A DNA stretch of 64,000 nt, taken from Bacillus sp. OxB-1 (GTDB taxonomy: Bacteria > Bacillota > Bacilli > Bacillales_A > Planococcaceae). The position numbers and the translations under genes were made by a program. Below are positions 1-8,888 of this stretch, one piece after another. The stretch's first letter is position 1. Every line of letters starts with the position of its first letter. The notes under the pieces are model-generated. The model saw only the letters and a program-made list of their open reading frames with translations. It did no database searches and was not told the origin of the DNA. The DNA is taken from contig NZ_AP013294.1 of assembly GCF_000829195.1 (NCBI RefSeq), forward strand, positions 2,243,001 to 2,307,000. Reading direction: 5' to 3'.

Positions 1-1246
1 CGACCGCGAACCCTTTCCCGTGTTCACCGGCCCGCGCCGCTTCAATCGCCGCGTTCAGAGCGAGCAGGTTCGTCTGCTCGGCGATGGCGGTGATGAGGCC
101 TGTGACGTTGCGGATGCTCTTCGAGTGCTCCGCCATTTCCTTCATCCAATCCGCGGTATGGTCTATCGCCATGTGAATGCGGCTCATTTGCTCCGCTACA
201 TTATCCATATAGTCCGCGCCTTGTACGATGAGGCGCGTCACTTCTTCGGAGGAGCGGAGCATCGCTTCATTTTCCCCGGTGATTCGGTCGATTCCTGCGA
301 CCATTTCTTCCATCGCGGAGGTCGTGGCGCCGACAATCGTCACCTGTTCATCGCTTCCGGTCAAGTTGCGCTCTGAAATGTCCGCAACCATTTCCGACGC
401 TGCCAGGCTCTCTTCAGAACTGGCAGACAGTTCTTCCGCCTGAACCGCCACTTGGACAGATGTATCCCGAGCGCGCATGATGATGTTCCGCAAGTCCTCC
501 GTCATGGCATTATACGCTTTTGCCATATCCCCAATTTCATCGCGATTCCGGATCATCACTGGCTCCGTCGCCAGATTGCCCCGGGCGATTTCCATTATAG
601 CCGTAGTCATCTGGATGACCGGACGTGCGATGCTGCGGCCGATGAAGTACGCGACGAGGACGCTTGTCAAAATCGCGGCGCTGATCATTGCCAAAATGAG
701 GTTCCGCGTCTGGGCCGATTGCGCTTTCAATGCACTCTCTGTTCTGGCCATTTCTACTTTCTGAGTTTCAATGAGTTGCGCAATCTGTTCCGCAATTTGC
801 CGCTCATATCCGGTGGCGTTCGGTAGATTCGCTAAAGCGCTTTCAAATTTACCGTTGCTGGCATCGACCAGAATCATGTCCAAGATCCCTGTATAACTTT
901 GATTGGCCTCCCGGATTTCCCCTAGAATTGCCTGATTCTCCGTACTGGCCATCATCTCCGTCAGTTGCTGGTAAATCTCTTCAAACCGGTCGCTCAATCC
1001 GATCCGGCTCATCAGATGCACACCGTCTTTCATCAATAAAAAACCGCGTATCTCGCTCGTCATATTACTCTGGATGGCCCCCATTTCCTCCAGCAATAAA
1101 ACCTTCTGAATCCGGTCATCGATTAAAAAACGATATTGTTCATTCATTTTAGATAGCGATCCGTATCCCGCCAATCCAACAATAATCAAAAAAAGAAGCA
1201 CTGTCAGAAATCCTCCCCACAACTTCCGACCTACAGTCAATCGCAT
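1..1246 (-). CDS. Methyl-accepting chemotaxis protein, C-terminus outside window
   Basis: Reading leftwards from an ATG at 1246 the frame stays open to the window edge (about 415 codons). It shows a membrane segment at about residues 10-29, a four-helix-bundle type sensor (4HB_MCP), a second membrane segment ending in [10 protein letters not shown], a HAMP region, and the start of the cytoplasmic signalling coiled coil. The last visible residues, [12 protein letters not shown], are the conserved hairpin tip that contacts CheA and CheW, so only the return helix is missing. The ligand cannot be told from sequence. The protein is related in design to the chemoreceptors at 12497-14182 and 26771-28456, but its N-terminus ([10 protein letters not shown]) differs from their MTIGKKIY start. 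Confidence 0.9.
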   Translation of the reverse strand, partial: MRLTVGRKLWGGFLTVLLFLIIVGLAGYGSLSKMNEQYRFLIDDRIQKVLLLEEMGAIQSNMTSEIRGFLLMKDGVHLMSRIGLSDRFEEIYQQLTEMMASTENQAILGEIREANQSYTGILDMILVDASNGKFESALANLPNATGYERQIAEQIAQLIETQKVEMARTESALKAQSAQTRNLILAMISAAILTSVLVAYFIGRSIARPVIQMTTAIMEIARGNLATEPVMIRNRDEIGDMAKAYNAMTEDLRNIIMRARDTSVQVAVQAEELSASSEESLAASEMVADISERNLTGSDEQVTIVGATTSAMEEMVAGIDRITGENEAMLRSSEEVTRLIVQGADYMDNVAEQMSRIHMAIDHTADWMKEMAEHSKSIRNVTGLITAIAEQTNLLALNAAIEAARAGEHGKGFAV

Positions 1247-1462
1247 CCCATCACCCCATTTGCTATATATGATTACCATTATAGACCATCTGTTGATAGG
1301 CGTATAGATTTATTGCGGAAAAGTGGGAATAATGAGTATTCGGTAATGGGCAAAATAGTTTTAACTGGAGCTTTACGTTCCGGGTTTCAGGAGACCTTCC
1401 CATTTTGCATGTATGAAAATCTGTGGATGGACAATGATAATCCATATAGGGAAAGGAGGCAT

Positions 1463-1786
1463 ATGATGGGAACATTACAACGGATTGCGTTGGGATTAGT
1501 CATAATCGGAGCGCTGAATTGGGGATTGATCGGCTTATTTCAATTTGACCTGGTCGCCACGCTGTTCGGCGGGCAGGGCGCGTTTTGGTCCCGTGTCGTG
1601 TACGGGCTCGTCGGCTTAAGCGGACTCATTTGTTTGGGATTGTTGTTCAAGCCGGAGGAAAGACGCGAAGAACGAATAGAAGTGCATCGAGAGCCTCGGT
1701 TTACGAATCCGAACCTCCATACTGAGTTCGGGGAAGAGCATGACTTGACACGCAGACGGAATCCAGACGTGGACCAGGAAGACTGA
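1463..1786 (+). CDS. DUF378 family small membrane protein
   Basis: A 107-residue protein with two membrane segments (about 5-25 and 40-60) carrying the ALNWGLIG signature typical of DUF378 (YuzA-like) proteins, followed by a long charged cytoplasmic tail (about 62-107) that is longer than the usual family member and ends in DVDQED. The start is the first of two adjacent ATGs, placed 2 bases after GAAAGGAGGC; an earlier in-frame ATG at 1313 lacks a ribosome site. It is a single gene followed by a hairpin terminator. The molecular function of the family is not known. Confidence 0.8.
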   Translation: MMGTLQRIALGLVIIGALNWGLIGLFQFDLVATLFGGQGAFWSRVVYGLVGLSGLICLGLLFKPEERREERIEVHREPRFTNPNLHTEFGEEHDLTRRRNPDVDQED

Positions 1787-1795
1787 GATAAAATA

Positions 1796-1833
1796 CCTCC
1801 TTTCGATCGTTGGGCGCGAAAGGGGTCTTTTTG
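1796..1833 (+). terminator. Intrinsic terminator after the DUF378 gene
   Basis: Nine-pair stem CCTCCTTTCG / CGAAAGGGG around an 11-base loop, followed by TCTTTTTG. It starts 9 bases after the stop codon. The rest of 1787-2156 shows no gene that I can support. Confidence 0.65.
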
Positions 1834-2156
1834 TATTCTTTGCAACGTTTATCGCAACCCATCGCAAGTCGAGTTCGACCTATTTCCCAGAGTCTTTGCG
1901 CAATGTGAAATCGCGGAAATTCATGGCTATTCCGTGTTTCTCCGCATGCTTTCTTGACAATTGACTTCATATAGTGTGAATAGAACCGGGGAGTTATACA
2001 AAGTTTGCAATGAGACCCAGCAAATCGGCCCTCCCTTTCCAAGAATTCAGGTTCTTTGGACAATGCCGATCAGGATGCAAGATTTCCGGGAATTGTAGTA
2101 TGATGGTACGTGTACATGCCGTGGCATTGCATCATTTTGTCCAGGGGAGGGCCGCC

Positions 2157-3014
2157 ATGTTTTTTATTGAAGTCAAGCGCATTATCGCCGTCGTTCTCGG
2201 CTCATTTCTCGTTGCGCTCTCATTGAATTTTTTCTTGATCAATGCGAATGTCTACGCCAGTGGATTTTCCGGCGTCGCGCAGCTGGTGTCGAGTGTGCTT
2301 TATGATTATTTCGGTATCACGTTGAGCACGGGAGTATTATTGCTGATATTGAACATTCCGGTAGTCTTGCTTGGCTGGTTCAAAGTTGGGAAAGGATTCA
2401 CGATTTACAGCATCGTCTCGGTCGCGTTCATGACGTTATTCCTTGAGTTGCTGCCTGTGTTGTCGGTGTCGGATGACATCATCTTGAATGCGGTCGCTGG
2501 CGGAGTCCTAATGGGGATCGGCGTTGGTTACACGTTGAAGCTTGGAGCCTCGACAGGAGGATTGGACATCATCGCCATGCTGCTGTCCCGCAAGAAAGGC
2601 AAGCCGATCGGAACGTATTTTCTTATTCTGAACGGCGTCATCATCATCTTGGCGGGAATTTTATACGAACCCGAAAATGCACTTTATACGATGTTGACCT
2701 TATATGTTACGACCTCTGCCATCGATGCGATCCATACGCGTCACGAGAAGTTGACAGCGATGATTGTGACGAATCAGGCGGACGAACTTCAGCAGGCAAT
2801 TCATCGGACAATGGTTCGCGGGATTACAATTTTGCCTGCCAAAGGGGCCTATTCGAAAGAGGATAAGCATATGTTGTACGTCGTCATCACACGCTATGAA
2901 TTATATGATCTGGAGAAGATCATCAAGGAAGTGGACCCGAAAGCATTCACGAATATCGTACAAACGGTCGGGATTTTCGGCTTCTTCCGGAAAGAGGGCG
3001 AAGTGGTGGAATGA
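2157..3014 (+). CDS. YitT family membrane protein (DUF161/DUF2179)
   Basis: A 285-residue protein with five or six hydrophobic helices in the first 175 residues, including LGASTGGLDIIA, a hallmark of YitT-type DUF161 domains, and a C-terminal soluble DUF2179 domain (about 200-275) containing GITILPAKGAYS and the ending TVGIFGFFRKE. The ATG at 2157 is preceded by CAGGGGAGGGCCGCC; upstream in-frame ATGs (for example 2010) have no ribosome site and encode unrelated sequence. The family is widespread in Firmicutes and probably transports or senses a small molecule, but no substrate is established. It stands alone and is followed by a hairpin. Confidence 0.88.
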   Translation: MFFIEVKRIIAVVLGSFLVALSLNFFLINANVYASGFSGVAQLVSSVLYDYFGITLSTGVLLLILNIPVVLLGWFKVGKGFTIYSIVSVAFMTLFLELLPVLSVSDDIILNAVAGGVLMGIGVGYTLKLGASTGGLDIIAMLLSRKKGKPIGTYFLILNGVIIILAGILYEPENALYTMLTLYVTTSAIDAIHTRHEKLTAMIVTNQADELQQAIHRTMVRGITILPAKGAYSKEDKHMLYVVITRYELYDLEKIIKEVDPKAFTNIVQTVGIFGFFRKEGEVVE

Positions 3015-3019
3015 GAACA

Positions 3020-3042
3020 GGTGTCGGGAATTTTCCGACACC
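3020..3042. terminator. Hairpin between convergent genes
   Basis: Perfect eight-pair stem GGTGTCGG / CCGACACC with a 7-base loop lies between the end of the YitT-type gene (3014) and the end of the DUF169 gene (3059). There is no good T-run on either side, so termination is likely but not certain. Confidence 0.5.
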
Positions 3043-3058
3043 TTGTGAATGGGTGAAA

Positions 3059-3856
3059 TCAAATCGAGGGCCGTACCCAGTCCGGGTAAATCGGCTCGAG
3101 GCTTTCGGTCGGATCGGACTGGATTCCGTATTGAGGAATCGGGTAGCGAAGACCGTTCTTGGCCAGCTTTTTCAAACCTTCGATTCCTTTCGCCAAGTCG
3201 GCAGGCGGTATGGCCATGAGCAGTTCATCATCCAGGACGCCGCCATACCGTCGTTCTGCGTAGCAAGGGATGGATAAGCTGGGCGACCCGGTTGACAATG
3301 CACGTCCCCATGAATCCGCGCACGAACTTTCCCCCGCAACGCTCCATTCGAATTTCTTGAACCCGACCCATTGCAGGCCGTTGATTAACAGGATCATCTG
3401 TCCCGGTGTCCCGTAGAGTAGGCAAATATCCGGATTCTCGATCCGCCCCGATTCGAGAGGCGAAACGGCAAGTGCTTTATATTTCCCAAACTTGACGACG
3501 TCCAAACTTTCCTGGTGCGCGGCCGAATCTTCACGTGTGCCGAACCAGACTCCATCCATAGCTTCCCCCGATAGCCAGTCCTCGTCCTGAGGCAGGAGTC
3601 CCGCGATAGCCCCGCATTGCTTCATTGCTAGATCATTGGCCGTGATGCCGACCGTCCAACCGAGACGCGCCGATTGAGCGACAATCTGATCGAGCAGATG
3701 GCGGCGTTGCGGTCGCCGAATCTTTGAAACCGCTTCCATTTCCTCGACGGACGAATACATTTTCATCCCGATCGGAATCGTCTTGAGTTTCAAGTACTGA
3801 TTGAGCTCATTCACCATTTCTTTAAAATCATACGACATTTGCGTTTCTGCGTTCAT
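3059..3856 (-). CDS. DUF169 domain protein
   Basis: A 265-residue soluble protein matching the DUF169 (COG2043) family: IPIGMKM near residue 27, SSCADSWGRA near 180 and PCYAERRYGGVLDDEL near 200 are the conserved blocks, and total length is normal for the family. The start at 3856 follows AAAGGGGGATTCGTT. Conserved cysteines (for example in SSCADS and IPCYAE) suggest metal or redox chemistry, but no reaction is established for the family. The 21-bp repeat array at 3971-4285 lies upstream of its start. Confidence 0.82.
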   Translation of the reverse strand: MNAETQMSYDFKEMVNELNQYLKLKTIPIGMKMYSSVEEMEAVSKIRRPQRRHLLDQIVAQSARLGWTVGITANDLAMKQCGAIAGLLPQDEDWLSGEAMDGVWFGTREDSAAHQESLDVVKFGKYKALAVSPLESGRIENPDICLLYGTPGQMILLINGLQWVGFKKFEWSVAGESSCADSWGRALSTGSPSLSIPCYAERRYGGVLDDELLMAIPPADLAKGIEGLKKLAKNGLRYPIPQYGIQSDPTESLEPIYPDWVRPSI

Positions 3857-3970
3857 AACGAATCCCCCTTTACGTGAACCATTCTCCTTTTGTTAGTGTA
3901 ATTGGTGCAACTGTCGTAATTATCTATCTATTCAAAGGGGTTGTCAAGGAGAGTTTTTGAGGATCGTAAG

Positions 3971-4285
3971 GGTTTCCAAGGAATTTGGGCGAGTGTTCAA
4001 CAAAATGGAGAAGATGTCCGACAAATGGTGAAAAGTGTCCAACGAAATGGAGAAGGTGTCCAACGACTGTAGGGGTTTCCAACGACACGGGGCGAGTGTC
4101 CAACGAAATGGAGGCTATGTCCAACGAAGTGAAGGTAATGTCCAACGAAGAGTGGCAGGTGTCCAACGAAAGACGGAAAGTGCCCGACGATTGTAGGGGT
4201 TTCCAACGACTCGGGACGAGTGTTCAACAAAATGGAGAAGATGTCCAACGAACGGCGCTCGATGTCCGACAGCAAATCGACTTCA
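3971..4285. repeat. 21-bp-phased degenerate repeat array, word TGTCCAACGA
   Basis: Fourteen copies of a 10-base word start at 3994, 4015, 4036, 4057, 4076, 4097, 4118, 4139, 4160, 4181, 4200, 4221, 4242 and 4263, plus a weaker copy at 3973. Steps are 21 bases except two of 19 (after 4057 and 4181), each of which carries TGTAGGGG. The linkers vary. A longer block at 3971-4019 recurs about 227 bases later at 4198-4246. Because 21 is a multiple of three, several frames are open on both strands and would encode artificial heptad peptides; I do not annotate them as genes. The array fills most of the 485-bp gap between two minus-strand genes. Confidence 0.9.
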
Positions 4286-4341
4286 ACGCAAAAAGCCAAG
4301 GCTGAACTTACTGTTCAGCGCTTGGCGGGCACGGGTGGCGG

Positions 4342-4497
4342 TCAGTCTTCCGGTTTAAATGTCTTGCAATCCGTTTCTTCGCTGTCGGCGGCTTGTTTGC
4401 CGTGTTGGCTGACGACGTAGATGACGTCTGCTTGACATTTGTTGCCGGCGCCCCAGTACGTGCAGTTGTTGACTTCACAAAGGATGCGTTGACCCAT
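4342..4497 (-). CDS. DUF1540 domain small protein (independent start)
   Basis: A 51-residue protein, MGQRILCEVNNC onward, with the DUF1540 cysteine pattern (CEVNNC, NKC, TDC) that suggests bound metal; the length equals that of stand-alone family members in spore-forming Firmicutes. The ATG at 4497 has a very strong ribosome site (AAAGAGGAGGTGGAAGGATC), so I infer that it is translated on its own. The same frame is also open far upstream (see 4342-5064), so a fused product is formally possible. The function of DUF1540 is not known. Confidence 0.75.
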   Translation of the reverse strand: MGQRILCEVNNCTYWGAGNKCQADVIYVVSQHGKQAADSEETDCKTFKPED

Positions 4498-5064
4498 GAT
4501 CCTTCCACCTCCTCTTTCGTATGATGCCCAAGGGGGGAAGGGATAATCCGGCATCCGGTTGGAAATTTCTTTGACGACGCCGTAGCCAGATTTGACGTTC
4601 ACACGGGCTGTCCAATGGCCATCCGCGGGGTCTTCATTTGTTTCCAACAAGTGGAATCGGGAGAGTCCGAAGTCGACGGTGTACGTGTCGGCTCGTTCTG
4701 CGTTGTACAGTTTGCCGGATAGGTAGAGACCGTGTTCCGGTTTCCTATCGGTTAATCCGGTCAGGACGTGGTACATCCCTTGCTTGTCCAGTTGACCGAA
4801 AACCTTGACTGGCGGGGAGGCGTCTTCAGCCGCGAGGGCGGCCTTCAAACTATCGGAGAACAACGGTTCCGGGACATGCTCAATGGCGTATTGCAATAAG
4901 ACGAATGATTCGGTTTCTTCCTGTGCCGGGGCGCTCGCTTTCAACAGGACCTCGTCGCCGGCCGTCCAGACGACCATTGGCGGCATGGCAAGGCCGAGCA
5001 GGATGATCAAGGGGATGCCGAAGATGACGAGGCGGCCGATTTTGCGATGGTCGGATGGGGACAT
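4342..5064 (-). CDS. Membrane-anchored GDYXXLXY-like protein reading in frame into DUF1540
   Basis: From ATG 5064 (ribosome site AGAGGTG, 9 bases away; an ATG at 5130 is less likely) the product has an N-terminal membrane segment (about residues 8-30) followed directly by GDEVLLKASAP and, about 20 residues on, LLQYAI. This resembles the GDYXXLXY family, whose members are anchored by one helix and usually sit beside DUF2157 membrane proteins. The recognisable domain ends near GYGVVKEI (about residue 168). The frame then continues without a stop through PDYPFPPWASYERGGG into DUF1540. A run of six C (six G on the plus strand, 4532-4537) lies at the junction, so an indel that removed the original stop is plausible. 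No DUF2157 partner is present. Confidence 0.6.
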   Translation of the reverse strand: MSPSDHRKIGRLVIFGIPLIILLGLAMPPMVVWTAGDEVLLKASAPAQEETESFVLLQYAIEHVPEPLFSDSLKAALAAEDASPPVKVFGQLDKQGMYHVLTGLTDRKPEHGLYLSGKLYNAERADTYTVDFGLSRFHLLETNEDPADGHWTARVNVKSGYGVVKEISNRMPDYPFPPWASYERGGGRIMGQRILCEVNNCTYWGAGNKCQADVIYVVSQHGKQAADSEETDCKTFKPED

Positions 5065-5327
5065 GTCAATCTGCACCTCTTCATGTGTAGGGTATAGTAA
5101 GAACCTTCCCAAACGCTGACGCTTTAACACATCGTTCGGGCTGTTGTAATAAATTCTGGCGGTAAGGCCGCTTTTTCATATTTTTTGCAACGAAACGGGT
5201 TCGTCGTTTTCCATTACTTCATTAATCGATAGAGAAGGCTCTCTAGTTTCGGAGACTAGGTTTAATTCGCCCCGTCTATTGGGGATGATAGGAAGTAAAG
5301 GACCGGTCGGGAAAGGAGGAGGGCGGC

Positions 5328-5465
5328 ATGGAATGGTTTATGTATGCTTCGTTTCTGCTCGCTTTGTTGTCGATGTTGTATGCACTCGAGGGGATCAAAC
5401 GGAATAAGGAGTTGGAGGAGCGGTTGGAGAAGTTGGAGATGAAGCGGATGTCCGGGGCGGAATGA
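5328..5465 (+). CDS. Small single-pass membrane protein with charged coiled coil
   Basis: A 45-residue frame starting at ATG 5328 after GAAAGGAGGAGGGCGGC. Residues 3-20 form a membrane helix (WFMYASFLLALLSMLYAL) and residues 24-42 form a highly charged amphipathic helix (NKELEERLEKLEMKR). The strong ribosome site and codon pattern support a real gene. I do not recognise a family. It is followed by an imperfect hairpin near 5475-5495. The rest of the gap to 5705 is unassigned. Confidence 0.6.
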   Translation: MEWFMYASFLLALLSMLYALEGIKRNKELEERLEKLEMKRMSGAE

Positions 5466-5705
5466 GCGGCACTACCGGGAATCGTCTCTCCCGGCCGGAG
5501 GGCAAAGTTTTCTTTTCCACCTTCTGCCGAAAGTGCCCCTGTGCAGGACAGAGCGTGCCGCGGCTCCGTGACTAGTAGTCTATGCGTTTTTCCGTAATTT
5601 ATTCATTCCGGTGAAAGCGTGCGGGGCCGCATTGAATGCAGTTGGTTTGTCCGAATTCGTGGAAGGGAATGATAGGAAGGAAAACGCTTGGAGGGGGTGC
5701 GGAAG

Positions 5706-6758
5706 ATGGATCGGATCTTCGCGATATTGGCGTTCGTCGGGGTGCCGCTTGTCGGCATCGGTGCGTTTCTGCATTGGTCCGCGATTACGATGTTCGTCCT
5801 TTGCTGCATTGCCATCATTGCGCTCTCCGGCTATATCGGACGGGCGACGGAAAGTTTGGCGATTGTCAGCGGGCCGCGGGTCGGCGGGTTGCTCAATGCG
5901 ACGTTCGGGAACGCCGTGGAACTGATTATTTCCATTTTCACCTTGAAAGCCGGGTTGGTCGGCATCGTGCTTGCGTCGTTGACGGGTTCCGTCCTCGGCA
6001 ACTTGCTCCTCGTGCTTGGCTTGTCCTTCTTTGCAGGGGGCATCAAATTCCAGCGGCAGAAGTTCAGTCTGCATGATGCCCGCTATAATTCCGGATTGCT
6101 CATCTTCGCGATTATCGTCGCGTTCGTCATTCCGGAAGTGTTCTCGATGTCGATGGACCCGCGGACGACTTTCAATTTGAGCATCGGCATCTCGGTCATC
6201 TTGATCGCGATTTATATGGCCGGCTTGTTCTTTAAACTTGTCACACATCGTGGGGTGTTTTCCTCGTCCGATGTGCCGGCGGAAGAGACAGAGGAACCGG
6301 AGTGGACGAAGGGGCGATCGATCCTCGTCTTGCTCGTTGCGACGGTGGCGGTCGCGTTCGTCTCGGAACAGCTCGTCCATACATTTGAAACGCTTGGCGA
6401 AAAATTCGGCTGGACGGAGTTGTTCATCGGGGTCATCATCGTCGCCATTGTCGGGAACGCGGCGGAACACGTCTCGGCTATTACGATGGCTATCAAGAAC
6501 CGGATGGATGTGTCTGTGGAAATCGCGGTCGGCTCGACGTTGCAGGTGGCGATGTTCGTGGCGCCGATCCTCGTCCTCATTTCGATTTTCATGCCAGTGG
6601 CGATGCCGCTCGTGTTCACGATTCCGGAGCTCGTCGCGATGATCACTGCCGCTTTACTCGTCATCAACTTATCAAATGACGGCGAATCGAACTGGTTTGA
6701 AGGGCTGATATTGTTTGCGGCGTACATCATCATGGGCATTGGGTTTTATTTATTATAA
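5706..6758 (+). CDS. cax: Calcium/proton antiporter, CaCA superfamily CAX family
   Basis: A 350-residue integral membrane protein with about 11 hydrophobic helices. The two inverted halves each carry the cation-binding alpha motif: FGNAVELI near residue 67 and VGNAAEHVSA near 252, the signature of CAX/YfkE-type antiporters that export Ca2+ from the cytoplasm in exchange for protons. An acidic loop (about 197-208, PAEETEEPEW) separates the halves. ATG 5706 is preceded by GGAGGGGGTGCGGAAG; a TTG at 5688 would place the start before this site. It is a single gene with its own terminator. Confidence 0.92.
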   Translation: MDRIFAILAFVGVPLVGIGAFLHWSAITMFVLCCIAIIALSGYIGRATESLAIVSGPRVGGLLNATFGNAVELIISIFTLKAGLVGIVLASLTGSVLGNLLLVLGLSFFAGGIKFQRQKFSLHDARYNSGLLIFAIIVAFVIPEVFSMSMDPRTTFNLSIGISVILIAIYMAGLFFKLVTHRGVFSSSDVPAEETEEPEWTKGRSILVLLVATVAVAFVSEQLVHTFETLGEKFGWTELFIGVIIVAIVGNAAEHVSAITMAIKNRMDVSVEIAVGSTLQVAMFVAPILVLISIFMPVAMPLVFTIPELVAMITAALLVINLSNDGESNWFEGLILFAAYIIMGIGFYLL

Positions 6759-6761
6759 GAA

Positions 6762-6793
6762 AACAGCAGCCGGGGGAGGGGCTGCTGTTTTTC
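6762..6793 (+). terminator. Intrinsic terminator after cax
   Basis: AACAGCAGCC / GGGCTGCTGTT stem with a short G-rich loop, followed by TTTTT. The reverse orientation also begins with an A-run, so it may serve the minus-strand gene ending at 6797. Confidence 0.8.
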
Positions 6794-6796
6794 GTG

Positions 6797-7009
6797 CTAG
6801 TAACGGCGGAATAGGCGGGCCAGTCCTTTCAGAATAATGGCCAAGGCGAAGACGGCGACCAAGATGGCGATGACAATGAGGAGAATTGTCAAGAGGAGAG
6901 AAGCACAAGGAAGCAATCGCGGCAGCAGGATAAAAAGCCCGAATAGCGAATAGGCTGCCAAGATGCAGAGGAAGAATAACGAAACCGCGCTGTCACAGCA
7001 TTTCGACAT
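6797..7009 (-). CDS. Small two-helix membrane protein of unknown function
   Basis: A 70-residue protein starting MSKCCDSAV with two long hydrophobic helices (about 8-30 and 36-62) and a basic end GLARLFRRY, which predicts both ends in the cytoplasm. The start has a strong site, GAAGGAGGTGTTTT. The CC pair near the N-terminus could be acylated or bind metal, but this is not shown. I do not recognise a family. It converges with cax. Confidence 0.6.
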   Translation of the reverse strand: MSKCCDSAVSLFFLCILAAYSLFGLFILLPRLLPCASLLLTILLIVIAILVAVFALAIILKGLARLFRRY

Positions 7010-7092
7010 AAAAACACCTCCTTCGTTGTACTATATGTACGGATGAAGGAGGTGGAGTAATGAAGCCTCCCATTTCCAGGGAGATTTCCTTA

Positions 7093-7872
7093 TTAGGCGT
7101 TGGATAGCTGCGGCACACGAATCGATCTGTACCATTGCTGGAATAGCAGGATGATGAGGATCAAATCAACCGCATCGCCCCCGTAATACATGAGCATCGC
7201 GCCGGGGCGGGCTTGTTCGAACGGGACGCCCGCGGGCGGATAGGCGTACAGGAACTTTGACAGGATGCCATGCCCCGCCAATGCAAAGATGAAGACGGTG
7301 GTTCGGTATCGATAGCTGAGCCGATGGGCGACTGGATCGATATAAATTAGGGAAATCGTGAAAAGATAGCCAGCTGTGAAAACATGGATATGAATTGCGA
7401 TATGAAGCAAAAGATGATGGTGCATCGCTTCGTATAAAGACGTCGTATACAGTAGCCAGAGTCCCCCGATGTTCAAGATTGACGCGATGATCGGGTGCGA
7501 ATAGAAGCGGGCGACCGGACTTTTCAGCAGCCGGCTTATTTTCCGCGCCGCGCGGACAGGCAGCGTCCGGAGCAGAAGCGTCATCGGGGCGGCGAGTGCG
7601 AGAAGCAACGGCCCGAGCATCCCGAGGAGCAGATGTCCGACCATATGCACGACGAAGTCATCATGCGAGGTATGGGCGAGCGGTCCGACGAGCGCAACGG
7701 AGCTAAGCAGCACGCCGAGTAGCCAGAACAGCGTCCGGTGCCAAGGCCACGGACGGAGATTGCCGCGCCGGTTGCTTGCACGGACGGCCGCTGTGTAAAG
7801 AATGATGGCGAGGAGGGCGGGAATGCCGAAAAACCAATCGGTGAACGTCCAGGCGGACGGTTCAGGAGGCAT
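7093..7872 (-). CDS. ctaG: Cytochrome c oxidase assembly factor, CtaG family
   Basis: A 259-residue protein with seven hydrophobic helices and histidine-rich helix ends (SHDDFVVHMVGHLLLG, EAMHHHLLLHIAIHIHVF), the pattern of the caa3-type CtaG family (PF09678). CtaG is needed for assembly of the copper centre of caa3 oxidase in Bacillus; the histidines may handle copper. The start at 7872 overlaps the end of the DUF2243 gene by 11 bases and follows GAAAGGGG inside it, so the two are translationally coupled. No oxidase structural genes are in the window. Confidence 0.85.
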   Translation of the reverse strand: MPPEPSAWTFTDWFFGIPALLAIILYTAAVRASNRRGNLRPWPWHRTLFWLLGVLLSSVALVGPLAHTSHDDFVVHMVGHLLLGMLGPLLLALAAPMTLLLRTLPVRAARKISRLLKSPVARFYSHPIIASILNIGGLWLLYTTSLYEAMHHHLLLHIAIHIHVFTAGYLFTISLIYIDPVAHRLSYRYRTTVFIFALAGHGILSKFLYAYPPAGVPFEQARPGAMLMYYGGDAVDLILIILLFQQWYRSIRVPQLSNA

Positions 7873-8362
7873 GGACGACCGCCCCTTTCGCCTGCCGTTC
7901 GTCGCGTCGCGCAGAAGAAATCAACAGCACGCCAATCAGAATCAGGATCACTGCCGAGATATTCCACACCAGGTCATATGGCAGGATTTCGACATTGTAG
8001 CGGATTTGGTGGATCCTCATCACCTTATGTTGGATCGTTCCGTCATAAAGTTGGAATGCGCCGCCGCCGAGCAGCTTGCCGCCCCAGAACATCTTATGCC
8101 AAAGCGCCTGCCTTCGAGCCAGATCCGCTACGAGGAACAGCCCGCCGACCGTCGCAAACCAGCTGAACGCATGGAACAGCCCGTCCGACACGAGACCGAT
8201 GGCGACCGTCGATTTATCATAAAATTTATGCCAATGGAGCAATTGGTGGAATACCGTTTCGTCAATGAACGCCACAAACCCGAGCCCGAACAGAATGCCC
8301 GCCCACAAGTTCCGCTGTGCGAACGCGGAACGATTTTCCCAATGGATCGTTTTGGATGCCAT
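7862..8362 (-). CDS. DUF2243 family membrane protein
   Basis: A 166-residue protein with four hydrophobic helices and the conserved features GLGFVAFIDETVFHQLLHWHKFY and GGGAFQLYDGTIQHK of DUF2243. These proteins are commonly found next to CtaG and heme-copper oxidase genes, so a part in oxidase assembly is inferred. I chose ATG 8362 because AGGTGA lies 8 bases upstream; an ATG at 8392 adds ten residues but lacks a convincing ribosome site. It is the first gene of a two-gene unit with ctaG. Confidence 0.8.
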   Translation of the reverse strand: MASKTIHWENRSAFAQRNLWAGILFGLGFVAFIDETVFHQLLHWHKFYDKSTVAIGLVSDGLFHAFSWFATVGGLFLVADLARRQALWHKMFWGGKLLGGGAFQLYDGTIQHKVMRIHQIRYNVEILPYDLVWNISAVILILIGVLLISSARRDERQAKGAVVHAS

Positions 8363-8675
8363 CCGTTTTGTCACCTGCCAACTGTTTTTCATTAGTATTG
8401 CCTGGATGGGAAGGGGGCAAACCGCGAGACGGAAATTGTAACCAATAAGCGGAAAGACCGTCCGACTTATCCACCATCCAGTAGTTGAATGAAATGAACC
8501 TTAATTTGCCCCTCCGGATTTTGAATGTTTATCCAGGAAATATTTTGTAGAAAAGTAAAATGAGAGATGGTTCATCCTGGCCCTGACAGATGTGACGAAC
8601 TGACCAGCTGTAGTCGGGACAGCTTGACCCCGCCAATAACTAGAGTATTTAAGAGGGATTTAAATAAAGAATATA

Positions 8676-8721
8676 TCGGGACAAGTCCCGACGTCATCTT
8701 CAAAGTGATCGATTTGAAGAG
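8676..8721. other. Two palindromes in a long intergenic region
   Basis: The 526-bp gap 8363-8888 holds no convincing gene. Inside it are a perfect palindrome TCGGGAC-AA-GTCCCGA at 8676-8691 and an inverted repeat TCTTCAAA / TTTGAAGA at 8698-8721. A 12-base direct repeat ACTAGAGTATTT occurs at about 8639-8650 and at 8773-8784. The palindromes may be operators or mRNA hairpins for the downstream cluster. Confidence 0.4.
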
Positions 8722-8888
8722 AGGCTCCTGTTTCTGTTATCAAACTTCCAAACCCCGTAAATCGTATTGTGTACTAGAGTATTTGCTTGGGATAATCAAG
8801 TTTTGGTTTATTTTTCATTATTGTATTAAGAATGGATGGCAATCGGGTTGGACTGGGTTCACTTGTTTACAAAAGAGAGGTGCTTGCA

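Noticed and set aside
3924-4420. Open frames on both strands across 3924-4420
   Set aside because: They exist only because the DNA repeat step is a multiple of three. Peptides are repeats of VSNE or VGH type, with no ribosome sites.
5466-5705. Possible riboswitch before the Ca2+/H+ antiporter
   Set aside because: The leader has GC-rich hairpins, but I could not match the Mn (yybP-ykoY) or Mg aptamer blocks.
5580-6470. 296-codon frame antisense to cax
   Set aside because: Arg/Asp-rich reverse shadow of a membrane protein gene; the plus strand has family motifs and a ribosome site.
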